Under the pieces are notes generated by a model. The model was not told the DNA's origin. It worked only from the letters and a program-made list of their open reading frames with translations, and did no database searches. Position numbers and translations under genes: made by a program. 64,000 nucleotides of DNA from positions 3,056,501 to 3,120,500 of the forward strand of contig NZ_CP107996.1 of NCBI RefSeq assembly GCF_036088315.1. Direction: 5' to 3'. Every line of letters starts with the position of its first letter. The stretch's first letter is position 1. This document shows positions 8,450-18,200 of the stretch, one piece after another. The stretch comes from Streptomyces sp. NBC_00344 (GTDB lineage Bacteria > Actinomycetota > Actinomycetes > Streptomycetales > Streptomycetaceae).

Positions 8450-8665
8450 ATGGCCGACGATCTCTCCGACGACGCAACCTATCGCGTGGTCCTCAATGAC
8501 GAGGAGCAGTACTCGATCTGGTGGGCAAACCGTGAACTCCCGGCCGGCTGGCGGGCAGAGGGCACACAGGGCCCCCGCGAGCAGTGCCTCGCCCACATCG
8601 AACAGGTCTGGACCGACATGCGTCCGCTGAGCCTGCGCCGCCGCATGGAGCAGGCCTCGGTGTGA
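8450..8665 (+). CDS. MbtH-like protein
   Basis: A 71-residue MbtH-family chaperone that binds NRPS adenylation domains and supports their folding and activity. The conserved tryptophans are present in YSIWWANRELPAGW and IEQVWTDMRPLS, which are diagnostic of the family. GAGGAG precedes the ATG. It is the first gene of the unit leading to the P450 and is presumably needed for the stand-alone adenylation domain at 5477-6985 and any NRPS modules to the left. Confidence 0.95.
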   Translation: MADDLSDDATYRVVLNDEEQYSIWWANRELPAGWRAEGTQGPREQCLAHIEQVWTDMRPLSLRRRMEQASV

Positions 8666-8796
8666 CCCCCCGAGGTGCCGCGCGGGCTCTTCTTCCTTCA
8701 TGGCCCGCGCGGCACCGCACTCACCGGGACACCGGCATCGACCGGAACTCCCGGACCGTTCACGGCCGCGAGGCCACACAAGGAAGGAACCACGGC

Positions 8797-10059
8797 ATGG
8801 ACGTGGCCAGCGGAACCGGCACCGAACCGTCGGCATCCGAGGATCGCGCCGCCTGCGACGCGATCCTCCAGGACCTGTACACCCCCGAAGGCCGCCGCGA
8901 CCCCTACTCCCGATACGCCCGGCTGCGCGCGATCGCGCCCGTGCACATCACCGGCTCCGGATCCGCGATCCTCACCGGGTACGACGACTGCGTGGCCGTG
9001 CTGCGCGACCCGGTGATGCGGACTCCCGACGGCGACCCGCAGAATCCGGGGCTGCCCGGCTGGCGGGAGCGGCCCGCGACCCGCACGCTGGGCGAGTCCA
9101 TGCTCGTGCGCAACCCGCCGGAGCACACCCGGCTACGCCGCCTGGTGTCCAGTGCTTTCTCGCCGCGCCGCGTGATGGAACTCGGCCCCGAAGTGGAGAG
9201 GTTGGTTGCCTCCTGCCTCGACAACATGGCCGACGCCGGGTCGGACGGCAGTCCGGTCAACCTGCGGAACCTGCTGGCGTTCCCGTTGCCGTCCGCGGTG
9301 ATCGGCACGCTGCTCGGCATCCCCGAGTCGGACTGGGCGTGGCTGGACAACCCGATGGCCGACATCGTGCCCGCGCTCGACCTGAGCGTCCCCGAGGTGG
9401 CGCTCGACAGGGCCGACGACGCGGCACGCGTGCTGCTGCCCTACTTCGGGGAACTGGCCGCGGCCCGCCGCAAGGAGCCCCGCGAGGACCTGATCTCGGC
9501 GCTGGTCACGGCCCGCGACGGCGAAGAGCGGCTCACCGAGGACGAACTCGTCCCGACGATCATCCTGATCTACGCGGCAGGCTTCTCCACCACGGTCGGG
9601 CTGATCACCAACGGCTCCCTCGCACTGCTGCGCAACCCCGGTCAACTGGCTCTGCTCCAGGGCGATCCATCCCTCGGACCCGCCGTGGTCGAGGAGGCTC
9701 TGCGGTACGACACGCCTGTGCAGGCGGTGTCGCGGGCACCGTCCCGGGATGTGGTGATCGGTGGCGTGGAGATCCCGGCCGGCATGAAGATCAACCCGTT
9801 CCTCGCGGCCGCCAACCGGGATCCGCTCCGCTTCCCGGACCCGGACACCTTCGACATCACGCGCGCCGGAGCGAAGAGCACCAGCTTCGGCGGTGGCGTC
9901 CACTTCTGCCTCGGTTCGGCCCTCGCCCGCCTCGAGGGCGCCGTGGTCTTCCGCGCCCTGACCGAGCGCTTCCCGAACCTGGCACTGGCAGGCGCCCCGG
10001 AACTGAGCCCCGAATTCAACTTCCGCTCGTACTCGGAGATCCCGGTCACGATCCGCTGA
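8797..10059 (+). CDS. Cytochrome P450
   Basis: A 420-residue bacterial class P450 mono-oxygenase. Visible motifs are the I-helix oxygen-activation segment YAAGFSTTVG (about residue 260), the K-helix ExxR in EEALRYDTPVQAVSR (about 299) and the haem-binding FGGGVHFCLGSALAR, whose Cys371 ligates iron. The start follows AGGAAGGAA at 7 bases; longer in-frame starts run into MbtH. Its position after MbtH and near a separate adenylation/carrier pair resembles systems in which a P450 beta-hydroxylates an aminoacyl-carrier thioester (for example NovI or the skyllamycin P450). Oxidation of the finished product or the lipid chain is equally possible. It closes the cluster on this side. Confidence 0.95.
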   Translation: MDVASGTGTEPSASEDRAACDAILQDLYTPEGRRDPYSRYARLRAIAPVHITGSGSAILTGYDDCVAVLRDPVMRTPDGDPQNPGLPGWRERPATRTLGESMLVRNPPEHTRLRRLVSSAFSPRRVMELGPEVERLVASCLDNMADAGSDGSPVNLRNLLAFPLPSAVIGTLLGIPESDWAWLDNPMADIVPALDLSVPEVALDRADDAARVLLPYFGELAAARRKEPREDLISALVTARDGEERLTEDELVPTIILIYAAGFSTTVGLITNGSLALLRNPGQLALLQGDPSLGPAVVEEALRYDTPVQAVSRAPSRDVVIGGVEIPAGMKINPFLAAANRDPLRFPDPDTFDITRAGAKSTSFGGGVHFCLGSALARLEGAVVFRALTERFPNLALAGAPELSPEFNFRSYSEIPVTIR

Positions 10060-10087
10060 TCCGCGTCACGGACCACCGGCCGCTCCG

Positions 10088-10140
10088 CACAGCCCGCTGC
10101 GGCCCGGCACCCCTCGGGTGCCGGGCCGCAGCGGGCTGTG
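10088..10140. terminator. 25-bp perfect-stem bidirectional terminator
   Basis: Bases 10088-10112 and 10116-10140 are exact reverse complements with loop CTC. The hairpin lies between the convergent P450 gene and the membrane protein gene that ends at 10147. Confidence 0.9.
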
Positions 10141-10146
10141 TCCGGT

Positions 10147-10665
10147 TCACCGCACGCGCGGGAAACCCCGCCAGGCGACCAGGGCGCACGCCGCCGCGAG
10201 GGGAAGCTCCGCGCACACGGCCATGGCGATCGCCGAGAGCAGGTCCGCTCCGGGCGCAGCCGTCATTGTGTCGAACCAGGCGTCGACGACCAGCAGAGCG
10301 GAGGTGGCCATCGCCGTCAGCGACATACGCGCGTCCCACCGGCGCAGCAGCAACCCCGTCGACACGAGCCCGAGCGCTTCGAGCGCATCCAACCCGGTCC
10401 AGGTCCACGCCCAGTGGGAGGCGTGGGCGGTAGCCGCCAGACTGGTGTGCAGGTAGACCACCCACGGGATCATCGCCAGGCCGAGCCCGGCGAACAGCGG
10501 ACCGACCCAGCGCGGGACGACGGGGGACGCCCCGCGCCGGGAGTTGGTGGCCGGGCCGGAAGGGGACGCGCCTCGGGGGCACGGCCGGCCGGACGGACGG
10601 GAGGGCATCGCAAATCCGTCGGCCGACCCCGTGGCGGCGAGCGCGATCTGCTCCATACGGGTCAT
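10147..10665 (-). CDS. Small integral membrane protein of unknown function
   Basis: A 172-residue protein not recognised beyond being a membrane protein. After a polar, proline/arginine-rich N-terminus of about 45 residues there are four hydrophobic segments: LFAGLGLAMIPWVVYL, ALEALGLVSTGLLL, SLTAMATSALLVVDAWF and a final one ending ACALVAWRGF. The ATG at 10665 has GGGAG upstream; a longer version from 10806 would extend into the divergent promoter region. It is separated from the P450 by a strong terminator, so it is probably not part of the metabolite cluster. Confidence 0.7.
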   Translation of the reverse strand: MTRMEQIALAATGSADGFAMPSRPSGRPCPRGASPSGPATNSRRGASPVVPRWVGPLFAGLGLAMIPWVVYLHTSLAATAHASHWAWTWTGLDALEALGLVSTGLLLRRWDARMSLTAMATSALLVVDAWFDTMTAAPGADLLSAIAMAVCAELPLAAACALVAWRGFPRVR

Positions 10666-10865
10666 GACAGCCGGCTCCCTCGTTCGGTCACTGCTGGTGC
10701 GGTGGTCGAGCTTCTGCTCACTCCTAAACACGTATTCGAGGATGGCCTTCGCAGCGGCGCCACACCTCAACTCGGCTATCCGACTTGGTGGTGGTACTAG
10801 CTTCACCGTGGGCCTGACCTGGCCCTGTGCCCCGCTGCCCGGCCGGCATGGCTATCCTCGTGCGC

Positions 10866-11675
10866 ATGCCCGTCGACCGCCTGCCACCGGACGTCCCCGC
10901 CTGGCTGACGCGGCGTCGCACATGGCGGACGGTGTCCGTACTCACAGCCTTCGTCCTGCTGACGCCGTTGGCGGCCTGGAGCTGGTCCTTACTGCGCCCG
11001 ACGACCCGCGCGGACGAGATACGGATGCGGCATCGGGTCGAGGCGGTGCGGATCGACGGGGCGGGTGGCTCGGTACTGGTGCGGCCCGGACCCGCCGGCG
11101 AGGTGTCGCTGCGCAGTACGCGCTCGTGGACGCGGCAGGCACCGCACGTGGACCGCAGGTGGGAGGGCGACACGCTGCACGTGCGGATCACCGAACCCTC
11201 GCAGGGCTGGTCGGAGGGACTCGCGCCCGCTGTCGTGGTCGAACTGCACATCCCGGTCAACACACCGGTCACCGCCCGGCTCACCTCGGGCCTGGCCGAT
11301 CTGCGAGATCTGGCAGGCCCGTTGGACCTGAGCGGCGAGACCGCGAGGCTCAAGGTCTCGGACTCCCGCGGCCCGCTGCGCGTCCGTACGACTCGCGGGG
11401 CGATCCGGGCGAGCGGCCTTGCGTCGCCGACCGTCACCACGACCGTCGGAAAGGGATCGGCGAGCATGGGGTTCAGCACGGCACCACGGAGCATCTCAGT
11501 GACGCTCGCCACCGGCGCTGTGAAGATCACGGTCCCGGCCGGTGCCCGTTACCGCGTCACGGCGAAGGCCCCGCACGCCGACGTCCGCACGGCCCCGGGG
11601 TTCAAGGACCCCACGGCCGCGAATCGCGTGGACGTCCGGGCGGGCACGGGTGCGGCGGCGATGTTCGGGTACTGA
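10866..11675 (+). CDS. DUF4097-like single-pass membrane/secreted protein
   Basis: A 269-residue protein with one N-terminal hydrophobic segment (VSVLTAFVLLTPLAAWSWSLL) followed by an extracytoplasmic domain rich in short beta strands and repeated V-x-T/V-x-x-x-G patterns. These resemble the DUF4097 putative-adhesin beta-helix, with the repeats TTRGAIRASG, TLATGAVKITVP and TAKAPHADVRT. I chose the ATG of MPVDRLPP because the extra 13 upstream residues look unnatural. It stands alone and its function is unknown. The assignment rests on pattern, not on a database match. Confidence 0.65.
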   Translation: MPVDRLPPDVPAWLTRRRTWRTVSVLTAFVLLTPLAAWSWSLLRPTTRADEIRMRHRVEAVRIDGAGGSVLVRPGPAGEVSLRSTRSWTRQAPHVDRRWEGDTLHVRITEPSQGWSEGLAPAVVVELHIPVNTPVTARLTSGLADLRDLAGPLDLSGETARLKVSDSRGPLRVRTTRGAIRASGLASPTVTTTVGKGSASMGFSTAPRSISVTLATGAVKITVPAGARYRVTAKAPHADVRTAPGFKDPTAANRVDVRAGTGAAAMFGY

Positions 11676-11925
11676 ATGCTCAGCGGGCCGGCCCTGGGAT
11701 GACGGTCGGCAGGGGAACCGCTCGTGGTCCGCACGCGGAAGGATGCTCAGAGGGCCTGACAGGAATGGAACAAACGCGCGAAGGCCCCGCGCTCAGCCGT
11801 CCGGGCCGGGCATCCCTTGCCCGGACCGCACCTGCCTCGGCCGCCACTCGTTCGGCCGCCGCTCGGCCACCAGAGACGCGCCAACCGAGGCCACAGCCCT
11901 GCGGGCTACCGGGTCACGAAAAAGC

Positions 11926-11964
11926 GAAAGCCCCAGGTCACGGCGAGTGAGTCCTGGGGCTTTC
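11926..11964 (-). terminator. Intrinsic terminator downstream of tRNA-Thr
   Basis: On the minus strand a 12-bp stem (GAAAGCCCCAGG with its complement, 11926-11937 and 11953-11964) is followed by GCTTTTTCGT. It sits immediately 3' of the tRNA. The remaining bases from 11676 show nothing else I can name. Confidence 0.85.
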
Positions 11965-11968
11965 ACGG

Positions 11969-12042
11969 AGCCGCCTTCGGGATTCGAACCCGAGACCTAC
12001 GCATTACGAGTGCGTTGCTCTGGCCAACTGAGCTAAGGCGGC
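11969..12042 (-). tRNA. tRNA-Thr (anticodon CGT)
   Basis: On the minus strand the acceptor arm GCCGCCT pairs with AGGCGGC. The D arm holds TAGCTCAGTTGG, the anticodon stem ACGCA/TGCGT encloses the loop CTCGTAA (anticodon CGT), and the T arm carries GGTTCGAATCC. No CCA is encoded. The tRNA reads codon ACG. Its 3' end faces the metabolite cluster. Confidence 0.96.
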
Positions 12043-12150
12043 ATGCCGTACGCACCATGGTGCGGTCAGCAGCGACGCCAAGTCTACACAGTTTCCGGGG
12101 GTGCTCCCGACACCCCCCACAGGCGCCCGTTCACGCAGGTCAGAGGGGTT

Positions 12151-13704
12151 TCAGGAGCACTTCTCACCGTTCTTGGGCGGGGTGCCTTCGAGGAGATAGG
12201 TGTTGATCGCGGTGTCGATGCAGTCGCTGCCCCGGCCGTACGCCGTGTGACCGTCGCCGTCGTAGGTGAGGAGCGTGCCGGAGGCGAGCTGGGAGGCGAG
12301 GGACTTCGCCCATTTGTACGGCGTCGCCGGGTCCCGGGTGGTGCCGACCACGACGATCGGGGCCGCGCCCTTCGCGATGATGCGGTGGGGGGTACCGGTG
12401 GCGTGGGCGGGCCAGTAGGCGCAGTTCAGGGCGGCCCAGGCGAAGCCCTCGCCGAAGACCGGGGAGGCCTTCTCGAAGGAGGGCAGGGCTGCCTTCACCG
12501 CCGCCGGGTCCGAGAAGGCGGGGGGCAGGTCCAGGCAGTTCACCGCCGCGTTGGCGGCCATCAGGTTGGCGTACTTACCATCGCTGCTGCGCTCGTAGTA
12601 CGAGTCCGACAGGGCGAGCAGCCCGGCACCGTCACCGGCCATCGCATGCGTCAGGGCGGTACGCAGCTCGGGCCAGGAGGCTTCGTCGTACATGGCGGAG
12701 ATGACGCCGATGGTGCCGAGCGACTCGGTCAGCTTGCGGCGCTGCCCGGTGGGGACCGGCTTGGCGTCGAGGCGGGAGAAGAAGGACTCGAGGCGGCGCG
12801 AGGCGTCTGCGGCGGACTTCGTGCCGAGCGGGCAGTCCTTGTGGGTGATGCAGTTTTTGGCGAAGGACTTGAAGGCGGTCTCGAAACCGGCGGTCTGGTC
12901 GCGGTTCATCGCCAGCGACGACAACGACGGGTCCATCGCACCGTCGAGGACCATCCGTCCCACTCGGCTGGGGAAGAGCCCGGCATAGGTCGCGCCGAGG
13001 AAGGTTCCGTACGAGGCGCCGACGTAGTTCAGCTTCTTGTCGCCGAGATTCGCCCGCAGGATGTCCATGTCGCGGGCCGCGTCCGCCGTGGAGACATGCG
13101 GAAGGATCTTGGCGGACCGCTTCTCGCAGCCCTGGGCGAAGCCCTCATACGACGTGGTGAGCTTCTTGGTCTCGGCCGTGTCGTCGGGGGTCTGGTCGAC
13201 CTGGGTGTAGGCGTCCATCTGCTTACCGGACAGACACTCGACGGGCTGGCTGTGGGCGACTCCCCGCGGGTCGACGGCCACCATGTCGTAGCGGGCGCGG
13301 ACCGCCGCGGGATAACCGATGCCCGCGTAAGCCTGGAGGTACTGGATCGCCGAGCCGCCGGGGCCTCCCGGGTTGACCAGGAGGGAGCCGATCCGCTTCC
13401 CGGGACCGGTTGCCTTCTTGCGCGAGACCGCGAGTTTGATGTCGCCGTCCGCGGGCTTCCGGTAGTCGAGCGGCGCCTTCATGGAGGAGCACTCGAATCC
13501 GGAGGCTCCACAGGGCTGCCACTTCAGCTTCTGCCCGTAGTACGAAGCCAGGGCCGGGGAAGGAGCGGCCTTCGGCACCTGGGACGCCTGGGATGCGGAG
13601 GCCGAGGCACTGGAGGCCGACTTGCCGGATGAGCAGCCCGAGACAAGCAGGCCGGCCATGGCCAGCACGGTGGTGGAAGCGGAGAGCAGACGCCTGAAGT
13701 CCAT
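12151..13704 (-). CDS. Exported alpha/beta-hydrolase, tripeptidyl aminopeptidase type (lipoprotein)
   Basis: A 517-residue lipoprotein whose signal peptide ends in the lipobox LVSGC, followed by a Ser/Ala-rich linker and an alpha/beta-hydrolase domain of the Streptomyces secreted tripeptidyl aminopeptidase (SlpD/SlpE/Tap) family. Motifs include LLVNPGGPGGS (oxyanion region), GASYGTFLG with the nucleophilic serine near residue 230, VVGTTRDPATPY with the acid, and YDGDGHTAYG with the histidine. The C-terminal domain NCAYWP and paired cysteines are typical of the family. The probable function is release of tripeptides from peptide N-termini outside the membrane. The start is the ATG that begins the signal sequence MDFRRLL; upstream sequence in frame overlaps holB and is not coding. 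Confidence 0.92.
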   Translation of the reverse strand: MDFRRLLSASTTVLAMAGLLVSGCSSGKSASSASASASQASQVPKAAPSPALASYYGQKLKWQPCGASGFECSSMKAPLDYRKPADGDIKLAVSRKKATGPGKRIGSLLVNPGGPGGSAIQYLQAYAGIGYPAAVRARYDMVAVDPRGVAHSQPVECLSGKQMDAYTQVDQTPDDTAETKKLTTSYEGFAQGCEKRSAKILPHVSTADAARDMDILRANLGDKKLNYVGASYGTFLGATYAGLFPSRVGRMVLDGAMDPSLSSLAMNRDQTAGFETAFKSFAKNCITHKDCPLGTKSAADASRRLESFFSRLDAKPVPTGQRRKLTESLGTIGVISAMYDEASWPELRTALTHAMAGDGAGLLALSDSYYERSSDGKYANLMAANAAVNCLDLPPAFSDPAAVKAALPSFEKASPVFGEGFAWAALNCAYWPAHATGTPHRIIAKGAAPIVVVGTTRDPATPYKWAKSLASQLASGTLLTYDGDGHTAYGRGSDCIDTAINTYLLEGTPPKNGEKCS

Positions 13705-13780
13705 TCTCGGAGCGTAGTCGGGCACTGCCGGTAGGTCCCCTTGAGCGCTCGTACGAGTGAGTGCGGCTTCTCCCACCCGG

Positions 13781-14992
13781 TCAGCCCGCCCGCAGGGACA
13801 CCGCCATCGCCTCGACCGCGAGCAGGGGCGCGACGTTGCGGTCCAGCGCCTGGCGGCAGGCGCTGATCGCCTCGATACGGCGCAGGGTGCGCTCGGGGCT
13901 GGAGCTGAGCGCGATCCGGTCGAGTGCGTCGCGCACGTCCTCGTTGGCGATGGCCACCGAGGAGCGCAGTTGCAGTGCCAGCACATCGCGGTAGAAGCCG
14001 GTCAGATCGGTCAGCGCGAGGTCAAGACTGTCGCGCTGGGTGCGGGTCGAGCGCCGCTTCTGACGGTCGGCCAGCTCCTTCATCGCGCCGGCCGTACCGC
14101 GCGGCATCCGACCGCCGGCCGATCCGCCGAGCGCCGCCCTGAGGTCCTCGGTCTCCTGGGTGTCTGCCCCCTCGGCGACCTCCTTGGCATCCGCCGTCGC
14201 CGCGTCGACCAGCTCCTGGGCCGCTTTCAGGCAGCCACCGATGTCGTCGACCCGCAAGGGCATCGTGAGGACGGTCGCCCGCCGGGCCCGGGCGCGTTCA
14301 TCGGTGGCGAGACGACGGGCCCGGCCGATGTGGCCCTGTGTGGCACGGGCCGCCGCCATCGCTGCCTGGGGGTCGATTCCGTCCCGTCTGACCAGCAGAT
14401 CGGCGACGGCGTCGACGGGCGGGGTGCCGAGCGTGAGATTGCGGCAGCGGGAACGGATGGTCGGCAGCACATCCTCGAGGGACGGCGCGCAGAGCAGCCA
14501 GACGGTCCGGGGCGCCGGTTCCTCGACAGCTTTCAGCAGGACGTTTCCCGCGCCTTCGGTGAGGCGGTCGGCGTCCTCGAGCACGATGACCTGCCAGCGG
14601 CCGACCGCCGGGGAGAGCTGGGCGCGGCGGACCAGCTCCCTGGTCTCCTTCACACCGATGGAGAGCCCCTCGGTGCGGACGATCTCGACATCCGCGTGGG
14701 TACCGACCAGGGCCGTGTGGCAGCCGTCGCAGAATCCGCAGCCAGGTACGCCGCCGAGCGCGCGGTCGGGGCTGACGCATTGCAGGGCGGCGGCGAAGGC
14801 ACGGGCAGCCGTGGAGCGCCCCGAGCCGGGAGGCCCGGTGAACAGCCACGCATGCGTCATGGTCGACTTCGACATGCCGTCGGTGGAAGCGCGCGCGGCA
14901 TTGGCGGTGACCAGCGCGTCGGCGTCCCGGGCAGCGGCGGCGAGCTGAGTCCGCACGCGGTCCTGGCCTACGAGGTCGTCCCATACGGCCAT
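13781..14992 (-). CDS. holB: DNA polymerase III delta' subunit
   Basis: A 403-residue clamp-loader subunit. It has the AAA+ fold with a P-loop-like GPPGSGRST, a four-cysteine zinc module (C-G-F-C-D-G-C after a further Cys in GVPGC), VIVLEDADRLT as the Walker B region, and the sensor/arginine-finger segment PTIRSRCRNL. In actinobacteria this gene follows tmk, as here. The 76 bp to the next gene and the 259 bp to tmk suggest separate or loosely coupled expression. The protein loads the beta sliding clamp together with the delta and tau subunits. Confidence 0.94.
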   Translation of the reverse strand: MAVWDDLVGQDRVRTQLAAAARDADALVTANAARASTDGMSKSTMTHAWLFTGPPGSGRSTAARAFAAALQCVSPDRALGGVPGCGFCDGCHTALVGTHADVEIVRTEGLSIGVKETRELVRRAQLSPAVGRWQVIVLEDADRLTEGAGNVLLKAVEEPAPRTVWLLCAPSLEDVLPTIRSRCRNLTLGTPPVDAVADLLVRRDGIDPQAAMAAARATQGHIGRARRLATDERARARRATVLTMPLRVDDIGGCLKAAQELVDAATADAKEVAEGADTQETEDLRAALGGSAGGRMPRGTAGAMKELADRQKRRSTRTQRDSLDLALTDLTGFYRDVLALQLRSSVAIANEDVRDALDRIALSSSPERTLRRIEAISACRQALDRNVAPLLAVEAMAVSLRAG

Positions 14993-15165
14993 GTGTTCGC
15001 CCCCTTGTGTGCGGTCCCTGTATGCGGGCTGTGTGAGCGGTCTCGCCCGTTCGGTGTCTCCTGTGCGCTGTGCGTCTCATTGTGGCGCAGCGGTCTGACA
15101 GTACGGTCCACACCGTGGCCCGGACTGCCGGTCAGGAGCAGCGATCACGTCTGTCCCCGAACGCC

Positions 15166-15206
15166 GGACGGGCTGGTGATGCCGGAATCGGCACACCAGC
15201 CCGTCC
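15166..15206 (-). terminator. Hairpin terminator downstream of tmk fusion
   Basis: GGACGGGCTGGTG (15166-15178) pairs with 15194-15206. An inner TGCCG-GAAT-CGGCA stem extends it past a single bulged A. It lies 46 bp beyond the stop of the kinase gene. Confidence 0.75.
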
Positions 15207-15251
15207 GTGCGAAACGGACCGGGCCCGGGAACGGAGGGCTCCCGGGTCGGG

Positions 15252-18200
15252 TCAGCGTCGGCCTCGGCCTCGGCGGTCGTCCTCGTCGTGGTCCGAGCCC
15301 AGCAACTCGTCCGCCAGGGAGGGCAGATCGTCGAGCGGAGTCTCCTCCGCCCAGTCCGAACGGCGCCGAGGCCGGTCCGGATCGATCTGCGGGAGCTCGC
15401 GGGTGCGCTCGTTCGGGTTCTCCGCAGGAGTGTTCTGAGCCTCGTCGCGGAAGAAACCCGGCGGCAGCCGGTCCTCCGGCGCCGCATCCCGCACCGGCGG
15501 AAGTACCGTCGTCTCGTCCGGATCGGCAGCCCTCGGGATGACCCTCGTCTCGTCCGGATCGGCGATCTTCGGGATCACCGTCGTCTCGTCGGCCTCCGCG
15601 CCGGTGTCCGGGCGGGACGGTTCGGGACGGACCTCCGGTACCGGCTGGGTCACCTCGTTCGCACCGGGGGCCGGTGTCTGCAGAGTCGTTTCGCTGTCCG
15701 CCTGCCTGGCGGCTTCGGCGGCCTCCGCAGCCTCCACCCGTGCGCGCTCCGCCGCCGCCGCCGAAGCGGTGGCCTCCGCCTCCGCGGCACGACGTGCTTC
15801 CTCGGCCCTCAGCAACGCCGCTTCCGCCTTGCGCTGCTTCTCCTGGCGGCGTTCCTCGGCCTCGGCGCGCAGCCGGTCCTCTTCCGCCTTCTGGCGGCGC
15901 AGCCGCTCCTGCTCCTGCTCGCGCACCTGTTCCTCGGCGGCGCGGCGGGCCCGCTCCTCCTCGGCGAGGCGCCTGGCCTCCTCGGCCTGCCGGCGGGCCT
16001 CCTCGGCCTGCCGCTCCTCCTCGCGACGCCGTGCCTCCTCGAGTTCGAGGCGCTTGCGCTCCTCCTCCTCGGCACGCAGCTTCGCGAGCTGTGCCTGGCG
16101 CTCCTTCTCCAGGCGCTCCTCCTCCGCCTTGCGGGCCGCTTCCTCCTCGGCCTTCCTGCGGGCTTCCGCCTCAGCGGCCTTCCGTGCCTCTTCCCTCGCC
16201 GTGATCTCCGCATCGGAGAGCGGCAGCAGCTGATCGAGGCGGTGGCGTACGACGGTGGTGATCTCCTCGGGTTCCTGAGCGCCGTCCACCACCAGGTAGC
16301 GCGCGGGGTCGGCCGAGGCCAGGGTGAGGAACCCGGTCCTCACCCGCTGGTGGAATTCCGCGGGCTCCGACTCCAGCCGGTCCGGCGCCTCCGTGAAGCG
16401 CTCGCGTGCGGCCTCCGGAGAGACGTCGAGCAGCACGGTCAATTGCGGTACGAGTCCGCCCGTGGCCCAGCGGTTGATGCGGGCGATCTCGGTCGGGGCC
16501 AGGTCACGGCCCGCGCCCTGGTAGGCCACCGACGAGTCGATGTACCGGTCCGAGATGACGATGGCGCCTCGCTCCAGCGCGGGGCGGACGACCGAGTCGA
16601 CGTGCTCCGCGCGGTCGGCGGCGTACAGCAGCGCCTCCGCACGGTGGGAGAGGCCCGCTGACGAGACGTCGAGCAGGATCGACCGCAGGCGCTTGCCGAC
16701 CGGTGTCGCGCCCGGCTCACGGGTGACCACGACCTCATGGCCCTTGGCGCGGATCCAGTCGGCGAGAGCCTCGACCTGGGTGGACTTCCCTGCTCCGTCG
16801 CCGCCCTCGAGAGCGAGGAAGAAGCCGGTCGCCGAAGGTGACTGCAGCGGATCGGCGCCACCGCGCAGCGCATCGCGCAGATCGCGGCGCAGCGATACGC
16901 CCGAACGGTCGTCGGCCCTGGTGAGCACCAGCGCGGCCACCGGCAGCAGCAGCGCGCCGACCAGCATCAGGGTAAAGGCGGCACCACCGTGCGCGAAGAC
17001 GAAGGTGCCGTTGGCGAGGTGGTGCGGGCCGATGGCGGCCGCCACCAGCGGCGCCGCGATGGAACCGAATGCGATCGCGACGCGCACGACGGCCTGGAGG
17101 TGGTCCGTGGTCCTGGCCCGCCTGGCGTCCTCGGCCTCCAGGTCGACCAGGGTGTGTGCGATGTTCGCGGCGACACCGGCCGACCAGCCGGCCAGCGCGG
17201 CGATGAGCAGCACCGTGGCCGTGTCCGGGACCAGCCCCATCACCAGCAGCGCCACACCTGTCAGCCCGACAGCGAGGGCCAGCAGCCGACGGCGGGAGAG
17301 TCCGGGCAGCGTCCTGGGGGCGGTACGGATCCCGAGGACGGTGCCCCCGGTCAGTACCAGGATCAGCAGAGCGAAGGCGACCGGGCCGCCGCCGAGGTCC
17401 TTGGCGTGCAGAACGGCGACAGCGGCGGCGGAGGCAATGGCTCCGGCCACCGCGGCCGAGGTCAGCACCAGCAGCGGCACGGCACCCGTGCGGCCCTTGT
17501 CGGGACCTGTGCCGGCAGTCGGACGGCGCAGGCCCTCCAGCGGGGACCGGACACGGGGCGCCTGGCCGTCGGGGAGTTCGAGGAAGTACAGCGTCGACAC
17601 GGAAGCGGCGAACAGTCCCGCGGCCACATAGGAGCCGAGGCCCGCCTGGTGCAACGAGAACCAGTCGATGCCGGCGCCCAGCAGATTACTGACGAGCGTG
17701 GCTGCGAGCAGGGTCGCGGCGGCGGCCGGGACGGCCACGAAACCCGTGCGGAGCGAGAGGCTGCGCAGGGCTCCGAGGTGGTCGGGCAGCGGGCGGATCG
17801 TCGCGCCTTCCGGAGGAGGCGGCGGCAGCAGCGCGGGCATCGCACTGTCCTTGGCGACCGTCCACAGACGCTCGGCGACGCCGGCGACGAAGACGGTGAC
17901 CAGCAGGACGGCAGGTGCCTTGTCCGGGGTCCAGTTGATCCACAGCGGCGCGATGATCAGCAGCGCGACCCGGAGACCGTCCGCGCCGATCATGGTCCAG
18001 CGGCGGTCGAGTGGCCCGCCCGGCGCGGTCAGCGCGGCCACCGGGCCGAGCAGTACCGCACCGAAGAGCAGGGTGGCCAGGGCCCGCGCGCCGAAGACGG
18101 CTGCTACGGAGAAGGCGGCACCGCGGTACCCGCCCCCGAAGGATTCTTGCGAGACCGCCGCCTGCAACGACAGCAGCAGAAGCACGAGAAGGGCGAGGGA

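Noticed and set aside
8234..8836. Longer version of the oxygenase gene starting near 8836 on the minus strand
   Set aside because: It would cross the divergent promoter region and run antisense through MbtH. The ATG at 8233 has a strong ribosome site, and the added sequence is arginine-rich and unlike the family.
12079..12090. GTCTACAC near the tRNA as a HutC-type operator
   Set aside because: It lies between the tRNA and the end of a convergent gene, with imperfect dyad symmetry and no promoter to control. A chance match.
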